Source: Desulfatitalea sp.
Lineage (GTDB): Bacteria; Desulfobacterota; Desulfobacteria; Desulfobacterales; Desulfosarcinaceae
Direction of reading: 5' to 3'
DNA length: 6,589 nucleotides
NCBI GenBank assembly: GCA_018224505.1
Contig: JAGTVD010000480.1
Location: 1 to 6,589, forward strand
Shown here: positions 1 through 5,739 of the stretch, one piece after another
How the letters are laid out: each line of letters opens with the position of its first letter
How positions within the stretch are numbered: position 1 is the first letter of the stretch
Notes under the pieces: generated by a model
Told to the model about the DNA's origin: nothing
The model's database searches: none
Seen by the model: the letters and a program-made list of their open reading frames with translations, nothing else
Position numbers and translations under genes: made by a program

Positions 1-362
1 AAAGCGACGGGATCGTCGTCATGGATATGCACCGCTGCATCGGTTGCCGCTTCTGCATGGCGGCCTGCCCCTATGGCGCCCGCAGCTTCAATTTCCGCGA
101 CCCGCGTCAGGGCCTCGTGGAAAAGGACATGAACCTCGAATACCCCACGCGCATGAAGGGCGTGGTCGAGAAGTGCAACTTCTGCTCGGAAAGGTTATCC
201 CAAGGATTGATGCCGGCCTGCGTGGAAGTCTCCAACGGGGCCATCGTCTTCGGCGACTTGCGTGATCCGGACTCGGAGGTGCGGCGGGTGCTGCGCGAAA
301 ATTTCACCATTCGACGCAAATCGGGTCTGGGCACTGAACCGTGCGTCTACTACATCGTGTGA
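1..362 (+). CDS. dsrO: DsrO-like periplasmic 4Fe-4S ferredoxin subunit of the DsrMKJOP complex (5' truncated)
   Basis: This is the last 119 residues of an iron-sulfur electron-transfer protein; the start lies left of the window. Two cysteine groups are visible. The first is C-IG-C-RF-C-MAA-CP (visible residues 12-23), a textbook 4Fe-4S binding loop. The second is CNFC, then 11 residues, then PACVEVSN (residues 58-78), where the usual fourth cysteine is replaced by serine 77. The protein ends in a basic stretch and EPCVYYIV, the kind of tail seen in DsrO and related NrfC/HybA-like subunits. In the family it is exported by the Tat system and carries electrons between the periplasmic cytochrome DsrJ and the membrane subunit DsrP. 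The signal peptide is not in view. The next gene starts 7 bases after the TGA stop, and its Shine-Dalgarno overlaps that stop, so the two are translationally close. Naming as DsrO rather than another NrfC-like protein rests mainly on the DsrP neighbour. Confidence 0.88.
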   Translation, partial: SDGIVVMDMHRCIGCRFCMAACPYGARSFNFRDPRQGLVEKDMNLEYPTRMKGVVEKCNFCSERLSQGLMPACVEVSNGAIVFGDLRDPDSEVRRVLRENFTIRRKSGLGTEPCVYYIV

Positions 363-369
363 GGTGGGT

Positions 370-1527
370 ATGCTTGAAATAGCCTTAAAAGGAAGTAAAA
401 CGTACTACGCATGGATCCTGGCCCTGCTGGCCCTTATCGGCATGGGCGTCCTGCTCTACCTGTGGCAGCTGCAATACGGCTTGGGGATTACCGGCTTGAG
501 CCGGGATGTTTCCTGGGGCTTTTATATTGCCAACTTCACCTATCTGGTCGGTGTGGCCGCCGGCGGCGTGATGGTGGTGCTGCCCTACTACCTGCACGAT
601 TACAAGGCTTACGGCCGGATCACCATCCTGGGTGAATTCCTGGCCATTGCCGCCCTGGTCGTGTGCATGCTCTTGATTTTCGTGGACCTCGGACAACCCA
701 CGCGCGGGCTTAATGTTTTCCTCTACCCGACGCCCAACAGTGTCCTTTTCTGGGATGCGCTGGTGCTCAATGGGTATCTGTTTTTAAACCTGATCATCGG
801 CTGGAACGTGATGGAGTCGGAGCGCAACGGCGTCCACTACCAGAAATGGCTCAAACCGCTCATTTACCTGTCCATCCCCTTTGCCGTCAGCATCCACACC
901 GTCACTGCGTTTCTCTACTCGGGTTTGCCCGGCCGGGGTTTCTGGCTCACAGCCATCCTGGCGCCCCGCTTTCTCAGCTCGGCCTTTGCGGCCGGACCCG
1001 CCCTGCTGATCCTGTTGTGCCTCTTTATCCGCAACACCACCAAATTCGATCCGGGCAAAGAGCAAATCCAGACGCTGGGCATCACGGTAGCCTACGCCAT
1101 CTGCATCAATGTGTTCTTTTTCCTCTGCGAGGTTTTCGTGGTCTTTTACAGCCAGATGCCGGAACACATGGATCACTTCATCTACCTGTTCGTCGGCTTG
1201 AAGGGCTACAACTCCATGGTCCCCTGGATGTGGGCTTCCATGGCATTGATGACCATGGGCATCATCCTGACCGTCAACCCCGCCACACGCAAAAACGAGG
1301 TGACCCTTGCCGTGGCCTGTGTTGTGATTATTTTCGGCACCTGGATCGATAAGGCGCTCGGCATGATTGCCGGCGGCTTCGTGCCCAACCCGCTGCACGA
1401 GGTGCATGAATACGTACCCACCCTCCCGGAAATCGGGATCACCATCGGGGTTTATGCCATCGGCGCCCTGGTGCTGACGGTGCTGTACAAGATGGCCGTA
1501 GGAGTAAAGGAAGAGATTCGCGCCTGA
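370..1527 (+). CDS. dsrP: DsrP, NrfD-family integral membrane subunit of the DsrMKJOP sulfite-reduction-associated complex
   Basis: A 385-residue polytopic membrane protein with about ten hydrophobic helices (roughly residues 12-32, 52-75, 84-106, 126-146, 163-183, 204-221, 236-260, 284-303, 311-330 and 355-377). This is the NrfD/PsrC fold, which handles quinone/quinol in the inner membrane. The N-terminal pattern MLEIALKGSK, then LGITGLSRDVSWGFYIA and VVLPYYLHDYKAYG, matches what I know of DsrP (HmeB) from sulfate reducers. In the family DsrP exchanges electrons between the quinone pool and the DsrO/DsrJ side, while DsrMK faces DsrC in the cytoplasm. The ATG at 370 is chosen because GAGGTGG at 361-367 lies just upstream and because it follows dsrO by 7 bases. 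An in-frame upstream ATG at 262 would overlap dsrO by 100 bases and add a non-family N-terminus. A strong terminator follows 45 bases after the stop, so this is the operon's last gene. Confidence 0.93.
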   Translation: MLEIALKGSKTYYAWILALLALIGMGVLLYLWQLQYGLGITGLSRDVSWGFYIANFTYLVGVAAGGVMVVLPYYLHDYKAYGRITILGEFLAIAALVVCMLLIFVDLGQPTRGLNVFLYPTPNSVLFWDALVLNGYLFLNLIIGWNVMESERNGVHYQKWLKPLIYLSIPFAVSIHTVTAFLYSGLPGRGFWLTAILAPRFLSSAFAAGPALLILLCLFIRNTTKFDPGKEQIQTLGITVAYAICINVFFFLCEVFVVFYSQMPEHMDHFIYLFVGLKGYNSMVPWMWASMALMTMGIILTVNPATRKNEVTLAVACVVIIFGTWIDKALGMIAGGFVPNPLHEVHEYVPTLPEIGITIGVYAIGALVLTVLYKMAVGVKEEIRA

Positions 1528-1572
1528 TATCAGACGCTATGTGGTATGCATCTGTCCGCAACTAATGACAAA

Positions 1573-1602
1573 GGGGGTACCGTTCGGTACCCCCCTTTTT
1601 TT
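1573..1602 (+). terminator. Rho-independent terminator of the dsr operon
   Basis: GGGGGTACC (1573-1581) pairs perfectly with GGTACCCCC (1586-1594) around a four-base loop, and seven T follow at 1596-1602. It lies 45 bases after the dsrP stop. Read on the other strand, the hairpin is preceded by seven A and followed by only three T, so it may also stop the convergent FKBP transcript, but less efficiently. A second run of eight T at 1618-1625 has no stem in front of it. Confidence 0.93.
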
Positions 1603-1655
1603 GATTATTTAACCCTGTTTTTTTTATCGGCCCTAAAGTTAGACACGGTCGCCGC

Positions 1656-2102
1656 TCAACCTGCCGTGGGTGCATCACCGATACTGACAACCCGGAGGTT
1701 GAATATCAACTGTTGACCCGCCAGGGGATGATTCAAATCCAGAACGATCGCTTCGTCATCGGCTTCGGTGATCCGCGCGGGAATCTGGTCACCCTGCTGG
1801 GTGGTTAACGCAACGGTATCCCCCACTTGCGGGTTCATTTCCGGCGGCACCTGACTGCGTTCAAATCGGCGCAGCAGCGATTCGTCCCGCTCACCGTAGG
1901 CTTCCTCGGGTGCCAGGGAAACGGTCTTGGTTTCATTTTCAGCCATTCCCATGAGCGCCTGTTCGAAACCTGGAATTACCTGACCGGCACCCATTTCAAT
2001 CTCCATGGGTTCCCGGCCCTCGCTGGAATCGAATACCTCTCCGTCCGCCAGGGATCCGGTGTAATCCACCTTCACGAAATGGCCGTTTTGAATCTTTTGC
2101 AT
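1656..2102 (-). CDS. SlyD-like FKBP-type peptidyl-prolyl cis-trans isomerase
   Basis: A 148-residue protein that should catalyse cis-trans isomerisation of X-Pro bonds in the cytoplasm and act as a folding helper. The first 70 residues are the split FKBP half: VDYTGSLADGEVFDSS (12-27), then GAGQVIPGFEQALMGM (38-53) and the EEAYGERD turn (66-73). Residues about 71-120 form the 'insert-in-flap' chaperone domain typical of SlyD. The chain returns to the FKBP fold at DLNHPLAGQQLIFNLRV (122-138), a SlyD signature. There is no signal peptide. The histidine/cysteine-rich metal-binding tail of E. coli SlyD is missing: the protein ends soon after the fold in APTAG. This short form is common outside enterobacteria, so I give no symbol. 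The ATG at 2102 is supported by AAGGAG (2108-2113) with a 5-base spacer. The gene is a single unit, convergent with dsrP, with its own promoter. Confidence 0.93.
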   Translation of the reverse strand: MQKIQNGHFVKVDYTGSLADGEVFDSSEGREPMEIEMGAGQVIPGFEQALMGMAENETKTVSLAPEEAYGERDESLLRRFERSQVPPEMNPQVGDTVALTTQQGDQIPARITEADDEAIVLDLNHPLAGQQLIFNLRVVSIGDAPTAG

Positions 2103-2139
2103 GCTTGCTCCTTACGTTTTAAATGAAAATTAAGTGGGT

Positions 2140-2168
2140 AATATAGTCACCGAAGGGTAGCGCGTCAA
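2140..2168 (-). promoter_or_regulatory. Sigma-70-type promoter of the FKBP gene
   Basis: On the minus strand TTGACG (2168 to 2163) and TATATT (2145 to 2140) are separated by exactly 17 bases, each one mismatch from consensus. Transcription would start near 2133, giving a leader of about 30 bases that contains the AAGGAG ribosome binding site. This is the best promoter match in the window and suggests constitutive housekeeping expression. Confidence 0.8.
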
Positions 2169-2469
2169 GCAACGGGTCACCCGGCAATTGGTTTCCGCCC
2201 AAGTCATGGCAATTTCAAGTGACCTGGCAAAAGACCAATTCCAAATGGAGGTGTTCCATCGACTGAAAAACGGACAACATCCTTCATTCGCATTGTGGCA
2301 TTTGAAGATAGTTGCAACGCGCATGAACGACTTAGTCCCTTTCCCCGGACACCGATCCCGTCCGCTAAAGATATCATGGGATGGACCGATATTATAAAAA
2401 CGACGCCATGCGACGACCATGGGAGGGAGAACATCTGCCGGGCTCAACGAATTGATCGAGGACGTGCCA
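2169..2469. other. Intergenic stretch between divergent FKBP and hypothetical genes; no convincing gene
   Basis: About 300 bases without a supported gene. Short open frames exist on both strands (2188-2397 plus; 2130-2519 and 2204-2434 minus). They overlap each other, lack clear ribosome binding sites and resemble nothing I recognise. Near the right end TATTATAAAA (2390-2399, read t-a-t-t-a-t from 2390) could serve as a -10 element for the downstream gene, but no good -35 lies 16-18 bases upstream. Spaced inverted words (GGTCAC near 2175 and GTGACC near 2220; AATTGGT and ACCAATT) look like chance. Confidence 0.5.
2458..2462 (+). promoter_or_regulatory. Ribosome binding site deciding the start of the 146-residue hypothetical protein
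   Basis: GAGGA at 2458-2462 sits 7 bases before the ATG at 2470. The in-frame ATG at 2419, which would add 17 residues, has no purine-rich site before it. The downstream ATG is therefore preferred. Confidence 0.6.
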
Positions 2470-2910
2470 ATGCGCATAAAACTCAGCGACCTGGAACCGT
2501 TCCGGGAAATATGCCACAAAATATGTCTGAATATCCCTGCTGCCTATGGTTGGCAATGGGATGCCAAGCGGAACATGGCCGTTCTGGTGTTGGAAGGCGA
2601 GGATGCCGAACTGGTTTTTTTCCCATTGTTCAAGGAGTTCCGGCACCACTGGAACTTCACCTCCCCGCCGCCGGAGAACGAATCGGTCTGTCAATGGATC
2701 AGCGGTCAATTCGGACTGATGCCCGGGCAGGTGCTGTTCACCTCCTACCCGCTGTGCAACCTTGTTCTGTGCGTTGCCTGGTGGCCATGGGGAGAGGATC
2801 AGAAGGTATCCATGCGGGTGGGCCTCATTCCGGCCTGCCATGCAAAATTACGCGATGGGGTGTCATTTCAATGCCTGTCCCGCTGGTTGCAGATCACCCC
2901 TTCCTCTTAA
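2470..2910 (+). CDS. Hypothetical protein, 146 residues, tryptophan- and cysteine-rich
   Basis: I do not recognise this protein. It is a soluble-looking chain with no signal peptide and no clear membrane helix. Visible features are an acidic/hydrophobic N-terminus (MRIKLSDLEPF), a beta-like stretch MAVLVLEGEDAELVFFPLF (36-54), a proline turn TSPPPENE (64-71) and an aromatic core with WW-P-W (104-107). Five cysteines (15, 19, 74, 96, 101) are scattered, and a sixth and seventh occur at 123 and 135. They do not form CxxC pairs, so a metal site is not evident. Codon use resembles the neighbouring genes (G/C-rich third positions), which supports real coding. It stands alone, divergent from the FKBP gene and convergent with the response regulator, whose stop is 39 bases away. 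It could be a lineage-specific conserved protein. The alternative start at 2419 would give 163 residues. Confidence 0.72.
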   Translation: MRIKLSDLEPFREICHKICLNIPAAYGWQWDAKRNMAVLVLEGEDAELVFFPLFKEFRHHWNFTSPPPENESVCQWISGQFGLMPGQVLFTSYPLCNLVLCVAWWPWGEDQKVSMRVGLIPACHAKLRDGVSFQCLSRWLQITPSS

Positions 2911-2949
2911 AAAGCCACGCAAAGCACGATCATTAGAGAAAGCGAGCCA

Positions 2950-3597
2950 TTAAGGTTTCCCTTCATAGAGTTCGGGATACAATTGCCGGGAACAATCGGG
3001 GCATATACCATGTGAAAAATCGGCTTCCGAATGGGCATGGATGTATTCCTCGATGGGATGCCATCTATTCTTTTTATCCCTTATCTTTTTGCACGATGCG
3101 CAAATAGGCAACAATCCACTCAGTTTCTTCACCATCAACAGCGCTTCTTCCAATTGGGCAATCATCTTTTCCCGCGCTTTGGCTGCCTGATGCTTGACCA
3201 ACGCAATTTCGATGGTATAGCGCAGTTCGGCATTGTCATAAGGTTTCAGCACATAACCAAAGGCATTATTCTGGATCGCACGACCCAGGGTGGCCGGATC
3301 GCTCAGACAGGTGAGAAAAATGATGGGCACATCCATCTGATGGTGAATCATCTCGGCCGCTTCCATACCGTTCATGTCATCCGCCAAAAGGATATCCATC
3401 AATATTACATCAGGCCCGTGCGCAATTGCCTTGTGCACCGCGGCAGTACCGGTGGCAGCGACAGCACACACTTCATAGCCGAAGGTCTGCAATCGGGCTT
3501 CCAGGACAGTGGCCACATGGGAATCGTCTTCGACGATCATTACCCGGGCGGCGGCGTTGGTTCCGATTTCTACCTGAGCCTTGAGCATGCTATCCAT
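2950..3597 (-). CDS. Response regulator receiver protein with C-terminal four-cysteine zinc-finger-like module
   Basis: A 215-residue protein in three parts. Residues 18-135 are a CheY-like receiver: acidic pair D24/D25 in MIVEDD, phospho-acceptor D68 in ILMDILL, T96 in IIFLTCLSD and K118-P119 in GYVLKPYD, so every catalytic position is present. Residues about 136-160 form a charged helical linker, probably coiled coil. Residues 161-210 are a small module with CASC (166-169) and CPDC (199-202) flanking W179, EEYI and FSHGI; the spacing suggests one structural zinc. I have seen this LLPICASCKKIRD...FSHGICPDC module at the ends of response regulators and PAS proteins in delta-proteobacteria, but its function is not established to my knowledge. 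There is no DNA-binding HTH and no enzymatic output. No histidine kinase lies nearby, so it is an orphan. The start is uncertain: ATG 3597 and ATG 3588 both lack a strong Shine-Dalgarno. Confidence 0.92.
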   Translation of the reverse strand: MDSMLKAQVEIGTNAAARVMIVEDDSHVATVLEARLQTFGYEVCAVAATGTAAVHKAIAHGPDVILMDILLADDMNGMEAAEMIHHQMDVPIIFLTCLSDPATLGRAIQNNAFGYVLKPYDNAELRYTIEIALVKHQAAKAREKMIAQLEEALLMVKKLSGLLPICASCKKIRDKKNRWHPIEEYIHAHSEADFSHGICPDCSRQLYPELYEGKP

Positions 3598-3658
3598 GTT
3601 CCAATTACCGTTGAGCGTTAAAAGGGTGCATTTTTATATACCTTGGTGTCAAAATAAT

Positions 3659-3679
3659 GTGTGCACAATGGTGCCACAC
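3659..3679. promoter_or_regulatory. Imperfect palindrome upstream of the response regulator, possible operator
   Basis: GTGTGCAC (3659-3666) and GTGCCACAC (3671-3679) are inverted copies with one extra base in the right arm, around a four-base centre. The site lies about 62 bases before the response regulator start, next to the AT-rich stretch where its promoter should be. A dimeric regulator site is the simplest reading. It is a single occurrence, so chance is possible. Confidence 0.35.
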
Positions 3680-3721
3680 GCTCGCCCGTGCGTTTTGGCA
3701 ATCACTCCCCGCAAGCCCGAA

Positions 3722-3730
3722 CCCCCCCCC
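3722..3730. repeat. Homopolymer run of nine C
   Basis: Nine consecutive C between AACC-rich sequence and GCACC. It sits in non-coding DNA about 125 bases upstream of the response regulator start. Such tracts slip easily in replication and are also error-prone in sequencing. Confidence 0.9.
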
Positions 3731-3984
3731 GCACCTTTCCTTTGACGTGCAATTACAAGGCATTAAAGTGCAATCAGTTCCCGCACCCCTATAACCGGCC
3801 TTTGGGTCAGTCGTACAGGGCAGGTATGATGGGCAATATCAATGCAATAGACTTGCCAGTCCCGGCATTTATCGGATTGGGATTCTGCAGAAAATAAAGG
3901 TAAGGCGTGTTGCGGTCTTTAACCTCGCGATCTTTCCGGGTGCTTCAAGGTTGCTCTCTGGTTTCCGATGACAGTGTCTAATCG

Positions 3985-4821
3985 TCAATCGTCCTGATGA
4001 AACCGCTTGATAATATAGCCGCCGGATTTTTCGTCAGACTCAAGTTCCATCAGGTCGCGGGCGGCAGCCTCTTCAAGCAGGCGGTTGAAAGATCGGAACC
4101 CGTAATAGGATTCATTGAAGCCCGGACGCCGACGCTTGAGGGTTTGTTTGACCATGGAGCCCCAAATTTTCTCTTCCCACCCACGCTCCTCCGCCAGCGC
4201 TTCCAAGGTTCCCATAATGAGATCCAGCGCCTCCTGGACGCGCTCTTCCGCGTCCTTTTCGGATACGGCTGCCGCCGTAGTGGGTGCACCTTTAGCAGGT
4301 TGACGGCCGGTCGTTTTGCGCGGCGTCTTTTTGCGCGCCTTTTTTTTACGAACCAGATCATCATAATAGATGAACTCGTCGCAATTGGCGATCAGCAGAT
4401 CGGAGCTGGAGTTTTTCACACCCACACCGATAACGATCTTGTTGTTTTCGCGCAACTTGCTGACCAGGGGCGAAAAATCGGAATCGCCGCTGACGATGAC
4501 AAAGGTGTCGACATGGGCCTTGGTGTAGCACAGGTCCAAAGCGTCCACGACCATGCGGATATCGGCAGAGTTTTTGCCCGATTGCCGCACGTGGGGAATT
4601 TCAATCAGCTCAAAGGCCGCCTCGTGCATGGCAGCCTTGAAATCCTTGTACCGTTCCCAGTCGCAATACGCTTTTTTGACCACGATGCTGCCTTTAAGCA
4701 GCAACCGCTCCAACACTTTGTCTATGTCAAAATTGTCATAGCGCGCGTCACGCACCCCCAGAGCGATGTTTTCAAAATCGCAAAACACGGCCAGGTTTTC
4801 GATTTCGGTGTTCTTATTCAT
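3985..4821 (-). CDS. NYN-domain (PIN-like) protein with C-terminal OST-HTH/LOTUS-like domain
   Basis: A 278-residue protein. Residues about 8-158 are a NYN/LabA-type (DUF88) domain, a PIN-like nuclease fold: VFCDFENI (12-19, acidic D15 and N18), KNSADIRMVVDAL (83-95, D87 and D94) and IVSGDSDFSPLV (109-120, D113 and D115). These acidic residues would bind the metal of an RNase active site. A lysine/arginine-rich linker (159-180) follows. Residues about 188-275 resemble an OST-HTH/LOTUS domain, with WGSMVKQTLKRRRPGFNE and the YYGFRSFNRLLEEA helix; this domain binds RNA or protein partners. The combination suggests an RNA-processing or RNA-binding role in the cytoplasm, but no substrate is known to me. 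The ATG at 4821 is preferred because AGGGG lies 5-6 bases upstream. An upstream ATG at 4881 would add a hydrophobic 20-residue extension without a Shine-Dalgarno. It lies 120 bases downstream of ppiB on the same strand. Confidence 0.9.
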   Translation of the reverse strand: MNKNTEIENLAVFCDFENIALGVRDARYDNFDIDKVLERLLLKGSIVVKKAYCDWERYKDFKAAMHEAAFELIEIPHVRQSGKNSADIRMVVDALDLCYTKAHVDTFVIVSGDSDFSPLVSKLRENNKIVIGVGVKNSSSDLLIANCDEFIYYDDLVRKKKARKKTPRKTTGRQPAKGAPTTAAAVSEKDAEERVQEALDLIMGTLEALAEERGWEEKIWGSMVKQTLKRRRPGFNESYYGFRSFNRLLEEAAARDLMELESDEKSGGYIIKRFHQDD

Positions 4822-4930
4822 GGCTGCCCCTTTTGCGATAATCAGACCTGAAAAGAAAAATTTAATTGCGAAGATGCGCATGCAAATGGATTTTTGCCGG
4901 TGAGGCGCGACGCGCCCGACGAAAACCCGA

Positions 4931-4944
4931 TAGCACCCGTGCTA
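4931..4944 (-). terminator. Possible weak terminator after ppiB
   Basis: On the minus strand the ppiB stop codon TAG is the first part of a perfect inverted repeat, TAGCA-CGGG-TGCTA, followed by TCGGGTTTTC. A second GC-rich hairpin (GGCGC-GTC-GCGCC, 4904-4916) lies just beyond. The T tract is short and interrupted, so partial read-through into the NYN gene is likely. Confidence 0.3.
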
Positions 4945-5439
4945 ATCTTCCACCACTTCGGCCTTGAGAAGCACAACGGCCTCTTTGGGCACATCGTCAT
5001 GCATTCCGTTGCGTCCGGTGGCGACTGTTTTAATTTTGTTCACCACGCCGTGGCCCTTGACCACCTTGCCGAACACCGTGTATCCCCATCCGCGTTCGTT
5101 TTTGGCCGTATGATTCAAAAAATCGTTCTTTTTGACGTTGATAAAAAACTGTGCTGTCGCACTGTGGGGGTCCATGGTGCGGGCCATGGCAACGGTGTAG
5201 GGATCATTGGTCAACCCGTTGTCGGCCTCGTTTTCGATGGGCGCACCAGTGCTTTTTTCCTGCATGTCGGCGGTCATGCCGCCGCCTTGAATCATAAACC
5301 CATCGATGACCCGGTGGAAAATGGTTCCGTTGTAATGGCCGCTGGCCACATACTTCAGGAAGTTGTCCACGGTTTTAGGTGCTTTTTCCGCATCCAATTC
5401 CAAAAAGATATCCCCCATGCTGGTTTCCAATTTGATCAC
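4942..5439 (-). CDS. ppiB: Cyclophilin-type peptidyl-prolyl cis-trans isomerase, cytoplasmic PpiB type
   Basis: A 165-residue single-domain cyclophilin, normal length for bacterial cytoplasmic PpiB, without signal peptide. The active-site block FHRVIDGFMIQGGG (41-54) contains catalytic R43 and Q51. SATAQFFIN (93-101) and GWGYTVFGKVVKGHGVV (117-133) supply the hydrophobic proline pocket, including F98 and the W118 position. It should catalyse prolyl isomerisation during protein folding, as does the unrelated FKBP at 1656-2102. The start codon is GTG (5439-5437), chosen because AAAGGAG lies 6 bases upstream and because the family begins directly with a beta strand like IKLETSMGDI. The ATG seven codons inside would cut this strand. 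Its leader is long (about 100 bases) if the promoter proposed at 5547-5575 is used. The NYN gene follows on the same strand and may be co-transcribed. Confidence 0.95.
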   Translation of the reverse strand: MIKLETSMGDIFLELDAEKAPKTVDNFLKYVASGHYNGTIFHRVIDGFMIQGGGMTADMQEKSTGAPIENEADNGLTNDPYTVAMARTMDPHSATAQFFINVKKNDFLNHTAKNERGWGYTVFGKVVKGHGVVNKIKTVATGRNGMHDDVPKEAVVLLKAEVVED

Positions 5440-5452
5440 GATAGACTCCTTT
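5440..5452 (-). promoter_or_regulatory. Ribosome binding site fixing the GTG start of ppiB
   Basis: Minus-strand AAAGGAG (5452 to 5446) followed by a 6-base spacer and GTG. It is a near-perfect anti-16S match and makes the GTG start far more likely than the internal ATG. Confidence 0.85.
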
Positions 5453-5546
5453 CAACGCTGGTAAAAACCCTCGCCTTGCTGTTTTTGATTTAAATACCGG
5501 TTTCGGAAGAGATCGAAAGCCCGATGTGACCTCTTCATAACATAGG

Positions 5547-5575
5547 AATATACACTAAAAAGTGCCTGATGACTA
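5547..5575 (-). promoter_or_regulatory. Candidate sigma-70 promoter for ppiB
   Basis: Minus-strand TAGTCA (5575 to 5570, four of six consensus bases) and TATATT (5552 to 5547, five of six) are 17 bases apart. Transcription would start near 5540, leaving a leader of about 100 bases. The -35 lies in the left arm of the 5568-5647 hairpin. Confidence 0.4.
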
Positions 5576-5647
5576 CAGCGTTCCCGGGGCAATCCAGGGT
5601 GATTGCATGTACCCCGAAGAGATGGCGCGGCGGCTACTGTGGTCATC
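5568..5647. repeat. 80-base compound hairpin
   Basis: GATGACTACAG (5568-5578) pairs with CTGTGGTCATC (5637-5647): 10 Watson-Crick pairs plus one G-T pair. Nested inside, CGGGG (5585-5589) pairs with CCCCG (5612-5616), and CAATC (5590-5594) with GATTG (5601-5605), with a six-base loop and a six-base bulge. Nested pairing of this kind suggests a folded RNA or extruding palindrome. The G-T pair would be a wobble in a plus-strand transcript but an A-C mismatch in a minus-strand one, hinting at plus-strand transcription. Confidence 0.55.
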
Positions 5648-5652
5648 AAGCC

Positions 5653-5679
5653 GGAGCTCCCGGTAGCGGGAGCGCCTCC
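5653..5679. repeat. Strong GC hairpin
   Basis: GCTCCCG (5656-5662) and CGGGAGC (5667-5673) form a perfect seven-pair stem with loop GTAG. GGA (5653-5655) and TCC (5677-5679) extend it after a three-base bulge. No T run follows on the plus strand. On the minus strand the sequence after it is not T-rich either, so it is not a standard terminator. Confidence 0.6.
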
Positions 5680-5739
5680 TATCTTGCTAAAAAAGGTTGC
5701 AGATCAGCTGCAGCGTGCATGTATCATTCATGAATCGAC

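Larger units (their letters stand above)
3598..3984. other. Gene-poor intergenic region upstream of the response regulator
   Basis: About 390 bases with no supported gene. It holds an AT-rich stretch just upstream of the response regulator (3631-3660), which contains a perfect TTGACA word on the minus strand (3653-3648) but no -10 at proper distance. It also holds an imperfect palindrome at 3659-3679 and a run of nine C at 3722-3730. Two GTGCAAT direct repeats lie near 3748 and 3769. A plus-strand open frame at 3661-3897 reads through the C run and has no ribosome binding site or recognisable motif. No convincing terminator for the NYN gene is seen here. Confidence 0.5.

Noticed and set aside
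262..369. N-terminal extension of DsrP from the in-frame ATG at 262
   Set aside because: It would overlap dsrO, has no good ribosome binding site and adds sequence unlike the family; the ATG at 370 has GAGGTGG and the family N-terminus.
784..1407. Long open frame on the minus strand inside dsrP (207 codons)
   Set aside because: It is antisense to a clear membrane protein gene, its translation is His/Gln/Gly-rich with no motif, and it has no start signal; it is a shadow of codon bias.
2130..2434. Short overlapping frames on both strands between the FKBP gene and the hypothetical gene
   Set aside because: They overlap each other and the FKBP promoter, lack ribosome binding sites and show no family motif.
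3631..3653. TTGACA followed by TATATAAA on the minus strand as the response regulator promoter
   Set aside because: The two elements are only 6 bases apart, and nothing -10-like lies 16-18 bases from TTGACA.
3659..3679. Sigma-54 promoter on the minus strand (TGGCAC...TGCAC)
   Set aside because: The GG and GC elements are 9 bases apart instead of the required 10, and the site coincides with a palindrome that explains the bases.
3661..3897. 78-codon plus-strand frame upstream of the response regulator
   Set aside because: It crosses a C9 run, has no ribosome binding site, and its proline/arginine-rich translation looks non-coding.
3997..4851. 284-codon plus-strand open frame antisense to the NYN gene
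   Set aside because: The minus-strand protein has conserved NYN and LOTUS motifs; the plus frame has no recognisable feature or ribosome binding site.
4894..5493. 199-codon plus-strand open frame antisense to ppiB
   Set aside because: The opposite strand encodes an unmistakable cyclophilin; the plus frame is a compositional shadow.
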